Shown here: positions 44,585 through 56,598 of the stretch, one piece after another
Numbering within the stretch: the first letter of the stretch is position 1
How the letters are laid out: each line of letters begins with the position of its first letter
Assembly (NCBI GenBank): GCA_033296875.1
Contig: MU860004.1
Coordinates: 1-64,000 of the forward strand
Length of the DNA stretch: 64,000 bases
From: Achaetomium macrosporum
Taxonomy: Eukaryota; Ascomycota; Sordariomycetes; Sordariales; Chaetomiaceae
Reading direction: 5' to 3'
Made by a program: the position numbers and the translations under genes
Notes under the pieces: model-generated
Database searches by the model: none
Told to the model about the DNA's origin: nothing
The model's input: only the letters and a program-made list of their open reading frames with translations

Positions 44585-47107
44585 TCACAATAACACAAAG
44601 AAAAAGAACGCGACGCCGCCAAGTAGCAGTGCTGTGACCGCTCCCGGCGGCGCATCTTTCATGGCTCCCCCGACAACGACTGGCTGCGGCATCGGGCCAG
44701 AGCTGGGCGCCGGGAGGCCGCCGGTGCCGGTTCCGAATCCAGCAGACGGAGTCGGGGTTGATGCGCTCGTTGCAGACCCCGCGTCGTCTGGGTTTGAGTA
44801 GGGCGGGATGGGATAGAGCACCGTCAGCCTGGAGAGAGTGACGCCAGCTCCGTACGGCGCGGTTGTGGTGGGCGCCGATGTGATCGTATCTGTCCCGTTG
44901 AGACTGGCGCAGACATCGCATGGGCTGCTGCCACCGCCAGGCGCTGGGGTTGGGGTGGTCATCGGGCTACCCGCGCTCCCCGTGTTCCCGGCGTCGCCCC
45001 CCGAACCACCGGCGCCGCCGCAGCCGCCCGAGCAACCGCCAGAACACCCCCCGGTCATATCCCCGCCGCCATTACCACAATTACCACCTCCAGCATTGTT
45101 TGAGCCATCATTTCCAGAACCGCCGTCACTGCCCCCACCTTGCGATCCCCCAGGTCCCGGAGTCTGGCTCGCTCCAGGACCCGAGCCCGGAGTTTGACTC
45201 GCTCCACCACCAGCCCCCCCGCCACTGCCAACACCACCACCACCCTGTGATCCGCCAGGTCCCGGGGTCTGGGTCGCTCCAGCATCCGCGCCCGCGGTCG
45301 ATGTCGAGGCACCGCCACCAGTCCCGGTCCCGAATGCTGTCCCATTCCTCCCGCCCTGTCCTTGATCACCACCCACACCGCCCCCGGTCCCCGATCCCGT
45401 CCCGGCCGTCCCGTTCTTCCCACCATCCCCACTGCTGCCGGATCCCCCGTCAGGTAAGGAGGTACCCACCGGCACACCGGCCTCATTCACGGTCACCGTG
45501 GCCGTCACGGTAGCACCAGCCCCGCCACCCTCGCAGATCGACCCCTCCGCCGAGATGGTCGACACGAACGTGATGGTCGAAGTGAACCGGCTCTGCGGGC
45601 TGTCTGCGATGGTAACCGTCACTTCCTCCACAATGGTTGTGACCGCGTGGGAACCGCTGCCACCGCCGGCTGCCGCCGTACCGTTTCCTCCGCTGCCGGC
45701 AATGCCGGTGCCGTTTGCGGCGCCCGGGGGCGGGAGCACGCCGGGCGGGATGGTGGTCACGATGGCTGTAGGCGAGCCGGCGGCGTCGGTGGTGGTTATT
45801 GTTGTCGGGGTTCCTCCTCCTCCGGAGTCTCCGCCGGCGGCGCCGGCGGCTCCGGTTCCGAGGGCGGAGGTGATGGCCGTTGGCGAGCCGGCTGCGTCAG
45901 TGGTGGTTAGGATGGTGGCCCCCGCGTCAGAGCCTTGTCCCTGTCCACCACCTCCTCCTGATGAATCGCCGCCCCCGCCGGCTGCGGGAGTCGACGTGAT
46001 GACTGCCGGCGAACCGGAGGCGTCGGGCGTGGTTATCGCGGGTACGGAGCCAGCGCCTTGGTTAACCCCGCCTGCTCCGGCGCTGGGATTGTTGCCCGCG
46101 ACGGCCGATGTGACGGTCACTGGCTGGCCGTTCGCGTCTGTGGTGACGATGGTAGTGAATTGCTGGCCGCTACCACCTGCACCACCCCCGACTCCTCCGG
46201 CCGTCCCGTTTCCGGGCAGAGAAGTTGGGGTTGAAATCGGAGTCATCTGCGCCGTTGGGGTATTCGCTCCTCCACCAGCGCCGCCAACACCACCACCACC
46301 TCTTCCACCACCATCACCACTGCCTCCTCCCATGCTGCCTCCTATTCCGGTAGAGTGCGTGCCGTTGACCATCACCCAAGTCGCTGCCTGCAGATTTGTG
46401 ATGAATGAAGAGTCACAGAATTTCTCGAAGTTGAAGTCTTGGCGTTGTGAGGCGTCCACTTGCATGTTGCTGAATGCTTGCATGAACTTGTCCCCGATGA
46501 CAAGGGGATGCGGTTGGATGTAGACCAGGGTGATCAGGATCTGAGGCTGCTTGCTGTTCTGGTTTGCCATGTTGAAGGGCACCAGCGGGTTGCTCTCAGA
46601 GATCAAGACCGGGTTTTCGGAGGATCTCGCCAGCAGGCCTGTCTGGAGCCAGGAGAGATAGATTGTGGACGATGAGAAAATAGAAAGAGGGTCGGTGGAG
46701 GTGATGTTGAGGGATATCTGCATGCCTATGGCGATGTATGTCCGATTTCCGTCTGCCCCGGGGAACAGGACGATGGGCTCTGAAGAGACATCTGGTGCCA
46801 TGTTAGCATTGGATCCTCCCTGGTCGCTTGAACAAAACGTACCATCCCAAGTACATTGGCCGCCGGGCGCATCGATGTTGGATGAGCCCATCTTCATCAT
46901 CAGGTTGTTGCTCGCGCCGTACTTGCCCCCGGAATTGGACCCAGACCCGGAGCTCGAGCCGGATCCCGAGCCCGAGCCCGAGCCATAGCCAAGGACATAC
47001 GTCGACTTCTTACTCCAGAAGCCCCTCCCTGCCTCCACATCGCGGAATAGAAGAGCTGAGACGAGAAGTGCCGCCAGCGAGGACGGCAGGAGAGTAAAGG
47101 TGCGCAT
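44585..47107 (-). CDS. glycine-rich, Ser/Thr-rich GPI-anchored surface protein
   Basis: Intronless 840-residue frame from ATG 47107. It starts with a signal peptide (cleavage near VEA) followed by a Gly-Ser dipeptide tract (GSGSGSGSGSSSGSG). A folded region at about 75-255 (CTWDGTFCSS, PIVLFPGADGNRTYIAIGMQ, STIYLSWLQTG, KFCDSSFITNLQAATWVMVNGT) carries several N-glycosylation sites. The rest is Gly/Ser/Thr-rich with four related blocks (TTDANGQPVTVT, TPDASGSPAVIT, TTDAAGSPTAIT, TTDAAGSPTAIV), then GGxG and Pro-Gly arrays. The C-terminus is a small-residue site followed by a hydrophobic tail (AVTALLLGGVAFFFFVLL), typical for GPI attachment. It is probably a cell-wall or plasma-membrane surface protein. 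The N-terminal folded domain is not one I can name. Confidence 0.85.
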   Translation of the reverse strand: MRTFTLLPSSLAALLVSALLFRDVEAGRGFWSKKSTYVLGYGSGSGSGSGSSSGSGSNSGGKYGASNNLMMKMGSSNIDAPGGQCTWDGTFCSSDQGGSNANMAPDVSSEPIVLFPGADGNRTYIAIGMQISLNITSTDPLSIFSSSTIYLSWLQTGLLARSSENPVLISESNPLVPFNMANQNSKQPQILITLVYIQPHPLVIGDKFMQAFSNMQVDASQRQDFNFEKFCDSSFITNLQAATWVMVNGTHSTGIGGSMGGGSGDGGGRGGGGVGGAGGGANTPTAQMTPISTPTSLPGNGTAGGVGGGAGGSGQQFTTIVTTDANGQPVTVTSAVAGNNPSAGAGGVNQGAGSVPAITTPDASGSPAVITSTPAAGGGGDSSGGGGGQGQGSDAGATILTTTDAAGSPTAITSALGTGAAGAAGGDSGGGGTPTTITTTDAAGSPTAIVTTIPPGVLPPPGAANGTGIAGSGGNGTAAAGGGSGSHAVTTIVEEVTVTIADSPQSRFTSTITFVSTISAEGSICEGGGAGATVTATVTVNEAGVPVGTSLPDGGSGSSGDGGKNGTAGTGSGTGGGVGGDQGQGGRNGTAFGTGTGGGASTSTAGADAGATQTPGPGGSQGGGGVGSGGGAGGGASQTPGSGPGASQTPGPGGSQGGGSDGGSGNDGSNNAGGGNCGNGGGDMTGGCSGGCSGGCGGAGGSGGDAGNTGSAGSPMTTPTPAPGGGSSPCDVCASLNGTDTITSAPTTTAPYGAGVTLSRLTVLYPIPPYSNPDDAGSATSASTPTPSAGFGTGTGGLPAPSSGPMPQPVVVGGAMKDAPPGAVTALLLGGVAFFFFVLL

Positions 47108-49044
47108 CTAGAAGATGCTTGTAATGTGGGCAAAGGGGGCAACACTATCGATGAAGGGCCGTGGTTCAAACGGAGTCCTGTGGGCATCAACGTCTGTCGA
47201 TCACGCAATTTGGACGGCAAAGTAATCGAGTTGAGTGAGGGATAGAAAGTGTCATGCTTCAAGGGAAAGCGACCATTGATAGTCCAAAGATGAGCACAAG
47301 CTTCCTCTGAGAGCAGACAGAGGGCCATTCCCAACCTTAAACCATCCCCAGCCATGGTCATCCATTGCCCCCATCATTCTCCATGCCTTTGCATGAGGTG
47401 AGGTTCGAATCTGAAGCCCATTGACCGGTAGCCGCGACCTTCCCAATCGTTCGGTATAAGCCCCTAATGAGAGTATGAGACTTTGGGGATACGGCAGGAT
47501 AGTGCGGGTTTCACGGTTTGGTGACACGACCCGGCCAACGCCCGGACCCGGACCGGAAAAGAGAGCCGGCCGGCCGGGACACGGCCCACCTTTTCATCCG
47601 TCTTGCCGGGATCGGGAGAAGTAGTGCAGAGTGCGCCAGTATTCTAGAACATCTGGCTGATATGAGTCTCGTTTTCCTACGGGAGTGGCGAAGACGCGGC
47701 CGCCTCAGCGAAGGAGGCTCTTCCTGAGAGGGTCCCATGGACGGGCCAACAGAGATGACTAGCAGATGTGCTGCGCCGTGCGGCACATGGGACGTAGTGG
47801 TTTGGAAGATGCCAAAAGGAAGCTGGGCTCCACTTGGCCCGGGCATGGCTGTTTTGGATAATTTGGGCACATTGAGCTTCTGATCCCGGATTCTTTGCCC
47901 TCATGAGTGGAAAGAGTGCTGCGACAACGGCAGGGTTCCATTCTGTCTTGCGGTCTGGGCCTCCTAGTACGTGCCCCGTTTGAGCGCCGAGTTTTATGCG
48001 CTTCCACATTGTAGAGTTAAGTTATGCAGCGATGAAAGGTGTATTGAGGTAGTGATAGCAACCTACATCCAACTGGGAGCTGTCATTTTATGGTACCAGG
48101 TATCTTAATTGACGGTCGGCTGTCGGAGAGAAACAGCAGGGGAGGGGGGGAAATGCGCTAGGCTTGTGTTACGTCAGCGGCTGAAGGTCTGGATGGGTCG
48201 ATTCGCTACTCGTTGGGGTTAGGGTTAGAGAATGCTACACAGTACTTTCCGTCCACCGCCTCAAACATACCGGTACCACAATATATGTAACTTGAACACT
48301 CTTGACCTAACAATCCATCAGCTTTCAGAAATCATGGAAGGGGAGCCGGCTTTTTGGTTCCATTCCTCTCTGACTTTCTTTTGTACTAGCCATGAATGGT
48401 TTTTTAAGAGAGAAACATGGTGGGCATGGCCTCTCTCCGCCGGAAGGCGCACTCTGGGCAAGCGGTCAGCAGGACAAAGAAAGCTCAGCTGCCGAGCACG
48501 CCATTGGCAAGCATCATCCAGTTAAGCCCTGGTCCTCTGTTCCTCTACCCACCTTCCGGGTTTGCTTGCCCGTGGCTGTATCAAGATGCAGTCGCCCATC
48601 CCGGAAGCAGAATTCGAGGCACCTTGACGCCGGGAATTCTGGGCTGTTAGGCTCCAACATGCCCTGGCAATCCTGGGCGCAGGTTCACGTGTGAGATGCA
48701 TTATGATCCAACCCACCCCCAACATACCCCGGATGGATTCCCTACCCGCATGTGAGGCGTTGGTTGGTTAAACCCTCCGATTGAGTTCTAGGCGGTCGGG
48801 AACCCTTGAGAGAGATAAGGGCATCCTAGACTCGAATTGACGACCTCGATCGATGCCCTTCTTGCTCCGTCGGTGCAGCGTCGCCAAGTTTCGATGATCT
48901 TCGACTTGGCTTGACGCGCACCAGTCTTTATTCATAATAAACCCTGACGCTCTACCCTTGGTTCACTGTGGCCCGCAACCCTGAAGATATCGTCTCTCCC
49001 GCGCACTCTCCACCAGGTCCTGTACGGAATACCGCTCCGAGTCA
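47108..49044. other. divergent intergenic region between surface-protein and antiporter genes
   Basis: About 1.9 kb with two promoters. It contains GGGTTAGGGTTAG near 48216, a short telomere-like motif of two units. No coding segment is convincing. Confidence 0.45.
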
Positions 49045-52000
49045 ATGGCTGGAGGCGGCTCGACCAACGGCACGGGGGCGCCTCCTCAGGCCGGCGTCCT
49101 TGAAGGCGCCAACCCGATCGCCTACGCGCCATCGAACCCGATTGCTCTCTTCATCATCCAGGCAAGTATACCATATGCGCCGGTGCTGTCCTCTGGCTCT
49201 CCGTGGTGGATCCGTTATTTCGGTTCACCGGCCGGCAAATGGAACCCCACCCGGGTCCCGGTCCCGGCCCGGCCGGGCAGGCTTCGGTACTGGGCCACAG
49301 TGCGCTAACAATAGCACCAAACACAGGCCATCATCGTCATTCTCTTTTGCCAGTTGTTGCATTGTGGGTTATTCTTCCTCGGAAAGGGCATTGGCGATCG
49401 TCTGGCTGACTGCTCGGCGCGCAGATCCCCTCCGGCTGCTGAATCAGCCCCGAGTCATCGCCGAGGTCATCGGCGGCATCCTCCTAGGCCCCTCGGTGAT
49501 GATGAGGATACCGGGCTTCAAGAACAGTACGTATCTATTCAGTCATTCGATGTCCTACGCTGGCTGGCTGACCAGAGTTCCACCACAGCCATCTTCCCGG
49601 CTGAGTCCATGCCGGTCTTCAACAATGTGGCCAACCTGGGTCTGCTCATCTTCCTGTTTTTGATTGCCCTAGAGGTCGACATCCGCCTGTTCACCCACAA
49701 CTGGAAGGCCGCTCTGAGCGTCGGTCTGGCTGGCATGATCCTCCCCTTCGGCCTTGGCTATGCCATTGCCTGGGGGATCTACCACCAATTCCCCATTTCT
49801 GAAACGTCCATCAGCTTTGGTGTCTTCGGCTTATTCATCGGCACCGCGCTCGCCATCACAGCCTTCCCCGTGCTCTGCCGCATTCTCAGCGAGTTGAACC
49901 TGCTCCGCTCCAACGTCGGCGTCACTGTCCTGGCTGCCGGCATCGGCAACGACGTGACAGGCTGGGTGCTCCTTGCCCTCTGCGTTGCCCTGGTCAACAA
50001 CAGCAGCGGTCTGGCTGCGCTCTGGGCTCTGCTATGCTGCATTGGCTGGACTCTGTTCTTGGTCTTCGTCGTCCGACCTCCTTTCATCTGGGTCCTCGGC
50101 CGGACTGGCAGCCTGCAGAATGGCCCAACGCAAGGCATGGTCGCCTTGACGATGCTCATGGTGCTTGCCTCCGCCTGGTTCACCGGGATCATTGGCGTTC
50201 ATCCCATCTTCGGCGCCTTCCTCGTCGGCCTGATATGCCCGCACGACGGCGGTTTCGCCATCAAGCTGACCGAGAAGATTGAAGATCTTATCTCCGTGTT
50301 GTTCTTGCCTCTCTACTTCGCGCTATCCGGCTTGAACACCAACCTTGGTCTCTTGAAGGATGGAATAACATGGGGCTACATCATTGGCATCATTGCGTGC
50401 GCATTCACCGGCAAGATCGTAGGTGGGACCCTCGCCGCCCGGGCAAACAAGCTGCTGTGGCGCGAGAGCTTAACCATCGGCTGCCTGATGAGCTGCAAGG
50501 GTCTGGTCGAGCTGATTGTTCTGGTAAGTCCGCCGATGAACACCAGGTAGCCGGCTGTTTGGCTAACACAAAATAGAATATCGGCCTTCAAGCTGGCATT
50601 CTGTCAGAAACGACCTTTAGCATGTTCATTGTTATGGCCCTGGTCACCACCGTCGCAACCACGCCGCTTACCAAGGCTTTGTATCCCCCTTGGTACCAGA
50701 AGAAGGTCGAGAAATGGAGGAGAGGGGAGATCGACTGGGACGGCAATCCTATCGACCACCCGGAGCAGAGCCAAGGAGCGCTTTCGCAAAAGCCTGTTGA
50801 GTCGCAGATCCGCCGCCTCATGGTGCACCTCCGCCTCGATAGCCTTCCCAGTCTTTTCACCTTCATCACCCTTCTCAGCCCGGAGACTGTTCCCGCTCCA
50901 CCCCATGTCGATGCCACTCAGGACTCTACAAAAGGAAATGAAATTCAGATCCGGAAGAAGCCCCTCGAAGTCCACGGTCTGCGCGTCATCGAACTCACCG
51001 ACCGTACCTCGTCAGTCATGCACCTCACGGAGGGTGAGGACTTCTACTCGCTCCGCGACCCTGTGGTGAACGCCTTCCGGACTTTCTCCCAGCTCCACGA
51101 CGTTGCCGTCTCCGGCCGTGTGGCCGTCGTCCCGGCAGACTCATACGCCGAGACGCTCATGACACAGGCCTCTGAGGTCTCTTCCGATTTCGCGCTTATC
51201 CCATGGGGCGAATACGGCAGCGTGTCCGAAGACCAAGCCTTCCCCGTCGCCTTGAGCACAAGCGAGCGCTTCAAGTCAACCACCCACCTAGAGTTCATCA
51301 ACCAGACCCTGTCCAAAGCCGCCAGTACCTGCAACGCAGGCATATTCATCGACAACGGCTTCGGCGGCATCACCAAGCCCGCCGAGCAGCGCCCGGAGCT
51401 GATCCGCACCAAGAGCGCCGCCGCGCTCTCCATCCGCAGCTACCGCGCCGAGCCGGCCGCCCTACCCGTCGCCAACAAGTCACACCACCTCTTCCTCCCC
51501 TTCTTCGGCGGCCCCGACGACCGCGTCGCCATGAGAATTGTCCTGCAGCTCGCGCGGAACCAGCACGTCACGGCCTCGATCGTGCGCGTCAAGTGGACCC
51601 CTACCACCACCCCGGCCACCACCCCCTCCTCCTCTAACGGCACCGACCCGAAGGCCTCTTCCGCCGAGGATCCCAATGCCCTCCAGGAGCAAGAAGACGA
51701 TGTCTTCTTCTCCACCATGCACGCCTCCCTGCCAGCGGAGCTCGCGTCCCGCATCGTCTTCAGCGAGGCAGACATCTCTTCTTCTTCTTCTTCGAGCTCA
51801 CCGGCGGCGGCGTCATCATCATCATCGTCCGCTCTCGCAGAGATTGTGCTGCTGGCGCAGAAGACGGTGGGCCATCAGCCCAAGAACGCCGGCGACGTCG
51901 TGGTGCTGGGGCGGAAGAACCCTCGATTCTTCGCGGATAGTGCGGCGGCCGGAGGCAGTACAGGTGGTGGGCCGGATCTGAAGAGCACGATTGGCCCTGT

Positions 52001-52085
52001 TGCGGAAAGGTTGGTTACGGCGGGGATCAAGGCAAGTCTTTTGGTTGTGCAGGCTGGTGGGAAGGGTTCGGATGTCTACGCGTAA
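49045..52085 (+). CDS. kha1-like: K+/H+ antiporter of the CPA2 family, KHA1-like
   Basis: Five exons (49045-49161, 49327-49363, 49425-49526, 49589-50523, 50577-52085) give 899 residues. Intron 1 is GC-AG (donor CAG|GCAAGT). Exon 2 has only 37 nt and intron 2 uses GTGGGT; together they rebuild LFIIQ-AIIVILFCQLLHYPLRLLNQPRVIAEVIGG, the expected first helices. The CPA2 exchanger domain follows with about 12 membrane helices (LGLLIFLFLIALEVD, LNLLRSNVGVTVLAAGIGNDVTGW, GVHPIFGAFLVGLICPHDG, VLFLPLYFALSGLNTNLG, CLMSCKGLVELIVL). The C-terminal 430 residues are a soluble regulatory domain with a poly-Ser tract (SSSSSSSPAAASSSSSS). It exchanges K+ for H+ across an internal (Golgi/endosomal) or plasma membrane; location cannot be read from sequence. 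Confidence 0.93.
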
Positions 52086-52521
52086 CGTATATGCTCATGT
52101 CCTGTTCGCGGCGTGGTCTCTTGTCCTGGTATATCGGGTCATGGCAAGCTTAGGGGGTATAGCGGTTTGCGTTTTTCAAGGGTACTACTCCTTCAGCGTT
52201 TGGGAAGCAGGCGGCTGGTTTGGGTACAATGAGGTTCTCCTGACACGATCATGACATGACTCAAACATATAGATATATCCCTTGTGCTGGTTGTAGCGTC
52301 ACAAGCGTTTCATGAAGGACTTGTTTGTCATCTCGTTGAACATCTCTCGTTTCTGTCTTCTTGAAACGTCATCTAGAATTTGGGCATCATCAAATACAGC
52401 GTATGAGCAAACCTAATAATATGCAATGCTCCCAAGGTATACTCCCAACGCCGGCTCGCCCAACCCATCTGTCCGAGAAAATCTAGCAACTCACTTCAAC
52501 GCACGCCCGCAATCCACAAGT
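52086..52521. other. intergenic region, convergent 3' ends
   Basis: 436 bp between the antiporter (+) and nitrite reductase (-) stops. It holds both 3' untranslated ends. No other feature is seen. Confidence 0.5.
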
Positions 52522-55500
52522 CTACCACTCCGGCGCCCCTCCACAACCCCCAGCGCTCATCATGAGCTCAACACCCTTCCTCATCCCCAAATCCCCATTC
52601 ATGTTAGCAACCGGCTTCACGCCGGGCTTCTTCGCCCGCTGGCCGACGAAGCCAATCTTCTTGTCGACCTCAGCAAACTGGCCCGGCCCGGCCTCGCCCT
52701 TCCTGACCATCCACTTCTTGGTCCCCAACGCCGCATCCAGCTCCTCGACGGGCGGCAGCTTGAGGTAGACCATGCCATCGGCGCGCTCCTCGACGTCAAA
52801 CGTGGCAATGGACATGTCGGCGTCGTTCCTGCAGGCGCCCGACGAGAGGTCGAAGTTGCGCTTGTGGTGCGGGCACGAGATCCACGGCGCCGCTTTCTTG
52901 TCGGCCGAATCCTCGCCCACCAGGCTGTCCGACAGGATGAACGCCCGCTTGTGCGGGCACATTTGCTGCGTGGCGTAGTACCGCCCCTTGAAGCGCCACA
53001 CGGCCAGCTGCGTGTCGCCGCGCTTGATGGTCGCGCTGATGCCGTTGGGCAGCGTGTCGGCGCCCTTGAAGTACGACGCTTCCAGCACGGGCTGCCAGGT
53101 GGTTTCCGACCAGCGGGAGCGGAGCGCGGCGAAGTCCTCCTTGGGTGCCTCCTTGGGCCACATGGCCGGCCGGGTCTGCTGCCGGTCCTGCTCGACTTCC
53201 ATGTTGTCGACGGTTTCGGACGTGTTGGCGAACTGCTTGAACTTGGCCGCGATGGACGGGTTGTTGATGGCTTCGGCCCACTCGTCGAAGTAGCTGTCGA
53301 CGAGCTCCTGCATCTGTGCTTCGAGCGAGGCGTTGATGCCGAGCTTGTCTTCGAGAATGACCTCGCGGAGGTACTTAATGCCGCCGGGGAGGGATTCCAG
53401 CCAGCGGGCGGTGCGTTGCAGCTTGTCGGCTGTACGGATGTAGAACATGAGGTAGCGGTCGAGGATGGGGATGACTTCGGTGGGCGGGACGTCTTTGGCG
53501 AGGAGTTCCGAGTGTTTTGGCTTGGCGCCGCCGTTGCCGGCTACGAAGATGTTGAAGCCTTTGTCGGTGGCGATGAGCCCAAAGCTGGGTCGGAAGAGTC
53601 AGTCCCTGTCCGGAATCAGGGTCCGCGGGGGGAAGCGGTTCACTTACTCCTTATTTTGCGCCTCGGCACACTCACGCACACACCCACTTACACCACCCTT
53701 GATCTTGTGCGGCGCGCGGATGCTCTTGTAGCGCTCCTCCAGGCGCACCGCCATGCCCACGCTGTCACCAATGCCAAACCTGCACCACGTCGTACCCACG
53801 CAGCTCTTCACCGTCCGCAGCGATTTGGCATAGGCATGGCCACTCTCCATGCCCGCATCTACCAGCCGCTTCCAGATATCAAGCAGATCCTGCTTCTTGG
53901 CACCGAACATGTCAATTCTTTGTCCACCGGTGATCTTGGTGTACAGATTGTACTCCTTGGCCACCTGGCCGATGACGAGGAGCTTGTCGGGGGTGATCTC
54001 GCCGCCGGCCATCCTCGGAACGACGCTGAAGGTGCCGTTGCGTTGGATGTTGCCGAGGAAGCGATCGTTGGTGTCCTGCAGACCATGGTGTGGCTTGTCC
54101 ATGACGTGCTTGTTCCAGAGGCTGGAAAAGATGCTGCCCAGGCAGGGCTTGCAGACCTCGCAGCCCAGACTGTTGGGATCGGTGCCGGCCTCCTTCATCA
54201 CTTCGGGCAGCGTCTTGAGGCGCTTGACCATGATGATGTTGTACAGGTCGGCGCGGCTGTAGTTGAAGTGTGGGCAGAGGTTGTTCTTGACCTCGTTGCC
54301 CATGTCCTTCATGGTCTTGTTGAAGATGGATGTGACCAGCGGCATGCAGCCGCCGCAGCCTGTGCCCGCTTTGGTGCAGGTCTTGACGTCGCCGATCGAC
54401 TTGCAGGTGCCTTCCTTGACCACCTTAACCACGTCGCCCTTGGTCACGTTGTGGCAGCTGCAGATTTGGGTGTCGTCATCGAGGTCGTCGCCGTCATCAC
54501 CGCCCTCCTTCTTTGCCCCGAGAATGAGCTCTGACGGCGGTATCTCCAGCTCCTTTTGGTTCTTGACCATGGGCACCAACTTGACGTAGTCCTTGGTGTC
54601 GCCGATCATCATGCCGCCGAGCAGGTACTTGCCGTCCTTGGTGAAGATGTACTTTTTATACACATTCTGGAAGGGGTCTCTGTACGTCAATGCCTTGACC
54701 AGCGATGGTGATAGCCGGTCTGTCTTGGCGCCATTAGATGTTCCGTTGACCCCATTGGCACCGCTGGTCCCGTTGACTCCGTTCGCCCTCTTCGCCTTCG
54801 CTGGGAGATACTTGGGGCCTTCAATATCGGCGAAGTAATCCCCGAAGCTGGCCACCTCGACACCGAGCAGCTTCAACTTGGTGCTGAGGTCCGGGCGCTT
54901 GTATAGCCGGGGCTGGTGATGCTTCGCCTGAGTGAGGTTGAACGATAGCAGATCGGCCATCTCCACGCCAGGCGCAATCAGACCAAATGTCATCCCTTCC
55001 CAGTTTGCGCACTCGCCGATAGCGTAGATGTTGGGGTCGCTGGTCCGAAGGCAGTCATCGACGATGATACCGCCGCCTCGCTCGGCGCACTTAAGGCCCG
55101 CCTGCCTGGCCAACTCATCCCTTGGTCGGACGCCGATGGCGAAGCATATTGTCGAGCAAGAGAAGGAATCCCCGTCATCAAATCTGATGCCCGTTACGTT
55201 GTGTTGCTCGTCCACCTCGATCTTGCTCACGCCCTTTCTGAGCAAGACGTCAACGCCCAGGTTCCGGACTTGGTCGACCACCATGCCGCCGGCATCGGCA
55301 TCCAGCTGGCGGCTCAGTACCCAGCCATTGCGCTCAATGACCTTTACTTTCTCGTAGCACTCCAGGTCCATCAAGGCCTTGGCGGCCTCGAGGCCTAGCA
55401 GGCCTCCGCCCACGACAGCACCGACAGTCCCTTTTTGGGATGCCGAGAAGGCAATGAGTTTGTCGATGTCGTCGACGGTCCGGTAGACGAACACGCCGGT

Positions 55501-56003
55501 AGCGTCGTGATTAGGAATGAACTTTGGGAGGATCGCGTCGGAGCCAGTGGCCAGTACGAGGATGTCGTATTCTATTTCTTTCCCGTCGGAGCAGCTGATG
55601 GTTTTCCTCGATGGGTCGATCTTGGTGACTTTGGTGTTGATGTGGTAGCTTAGGGCTCCGTCGAGGATGCTGTCATACTAGGGAGCAGTTAGACTCGGGG
55701 TTTGACAACACGGGACGAAGTTGCAGCCTACCCAATCTAGGGGGTTCAGGTACAGGTTCTCGACCTTCCGGTGCTCGAAGAACGTTGTTAACCCAACGCG
55801 GTTGTAAGCCACGTGTTTCTCCTCGCCGACGACGGTGATGTTGTATTCTCGCGCCCTGGCGTCAAGCTTTAACAGTTTCTCTCTGCATGCAAGCACAGTC
55901 AGCTCAGTAGCCGGCATCTGTTCGGGTGTCTGACGCACATGAAGCTGATGCCGACCATGCCCAGGCCGACAACAACGATCCGTTTTCTTGCTCCCACCGC
56001 CAT
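52522..56003 (-). CDS. niiA: assimilatory nitrite reductase [NAD(P)H]
   Basis: Four exons (56003-55939, 55882-55732, 55677-53648, 53584-52522) give 1102 residues. The enzyme reduces nitrite to ammonium in the cytosol, second step of nitrate assimilation. Domains in order: FAD/NAD(P)-binding halves (VVVGLGMVG; GAVVGGGLLGLEAAKAL; IYAIGECANWEG), a BFD-type [2Fe-2S] segment (CSCHNVTKGDVV and GTGCGGC), the nitrite/sulphite reductase core with sirohaem-[4Fe-4S] cysteines in CVGTTWC and GCVREC, and a C-terminal Rieske domain with C958-P-H960 and C986-P-H988-H989. An insert NGVNGTSGANGVNGT is a small internal duplication. The nitrate reductase and transporter genes usually found beside niiA are not in the window, so the gene stands alone here. 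Upstream sites (56476-56598) fit NirA and AreA control. Confidence 0.97.
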
Positions 56004-56475
56004 GTTGGGCGAGGTCAAGGAATGGTACACTACAAAACTGCTGGAGATAGTAGGAGGGTATCAAGCAACACGATAGTAGATGGGGAGGCTCGCAGTCAAC
56101 AAGGCCTGGTGCAGCCTGACTCGTTCAGGATCCTGCTTGGTATGAGATGAGATGAGAATAGAAGAGAAACGAAGGAGACATGGAAGGTAACACCGGACGA
56201 AGGAGCGTAGTCTATTAGAGAGGTCATATCTCAGGTTCAGGTACGGACTATGGTGATACCTATGAAACCTGCTTTGCCATTCTGTCATGTCGCCAGTCAT
56301 CGCTTGTGCGGGAAGAGATTCCACAGAAAATGCGAGCACCGAGGAAGTCTGCATTTCCGGCCAGTTTCCCTGATAAATCCTCACGCATTGCGAAAAGTAT
56401 GGTGGGACGCAGCGGAGACGCCTCAAGCCAGGCGCGGGATGGTCCCAGCCTTGCATTTCCACGGGCGTAGCTGAA

Positions 56476-56482
56476 AGATAAG
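56476..56482 (+). promoter_or_regulatory. GATA-type (AreA/NIT2) site upstream of niiA
   Basis: AGATAAG, about 475 bp before the niiA start. It fits the HGATAR consensus of the fungal nitrogen regulator; a second site lies 54 bp further upstream. Confidence 0.5.
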
Positions 56483-56530
56483 ATTCGCCCCAAGGGGTGT
56501 GTAGTGGATCGAGATAGGGAGTTTCCGACT

Positions 56531-56536
56531 GATAAG
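56531..56536 (+). promoter_or_regulatory. second GATA-type site upstream of niiA, next to a CCAAT box
   Basis: GATAAG (preceded by T, so a full HGATAR match), followed within 15 bp by CCAATC at 56545-56550. Paired GATA sites are typical of nitrogen-regulated promoters. Confidence 0.5.
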
Positions 56537-56590
56537 AGCACTGGCCAATCACGTGTTGCAGAATCAGCCGTTGCTTCCTCCTTGGGACGC

Positions 56591-56598
56591 CCGCGGAG
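56591..56598 (-). promoter_or_regulatory. candidate NirA binding site
   Basis: The minus strand reads CTCCGCGG, a perfect match to the Aspergillus NirA consensus CTCCGHGG, about 590 bp upstream of the niiA ATG. The combination with two GATA sites within 120 bp makes it more credible than a chance octamer. Confidence 0.55.

Noticed and set aside
44838..46523. Long antisense frames (up to 341 residues, Pro/Val-rich) across the glycine-rich protein gene
   Set aside because: They mirror the GGN-rich codons of the true minus-strand gene.
47390..47425. GGTTCGAATCT, similar to a tRNA B box
   Set aside because: No A box or foldable acceptor stem upstream at the right distance.
52426..54534. 702-residue + strand frame across niiA
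   Set aside because: It is antisense to clearly recognised nitrite reductase domains; GC-rich codon bias creates long shadow frames.
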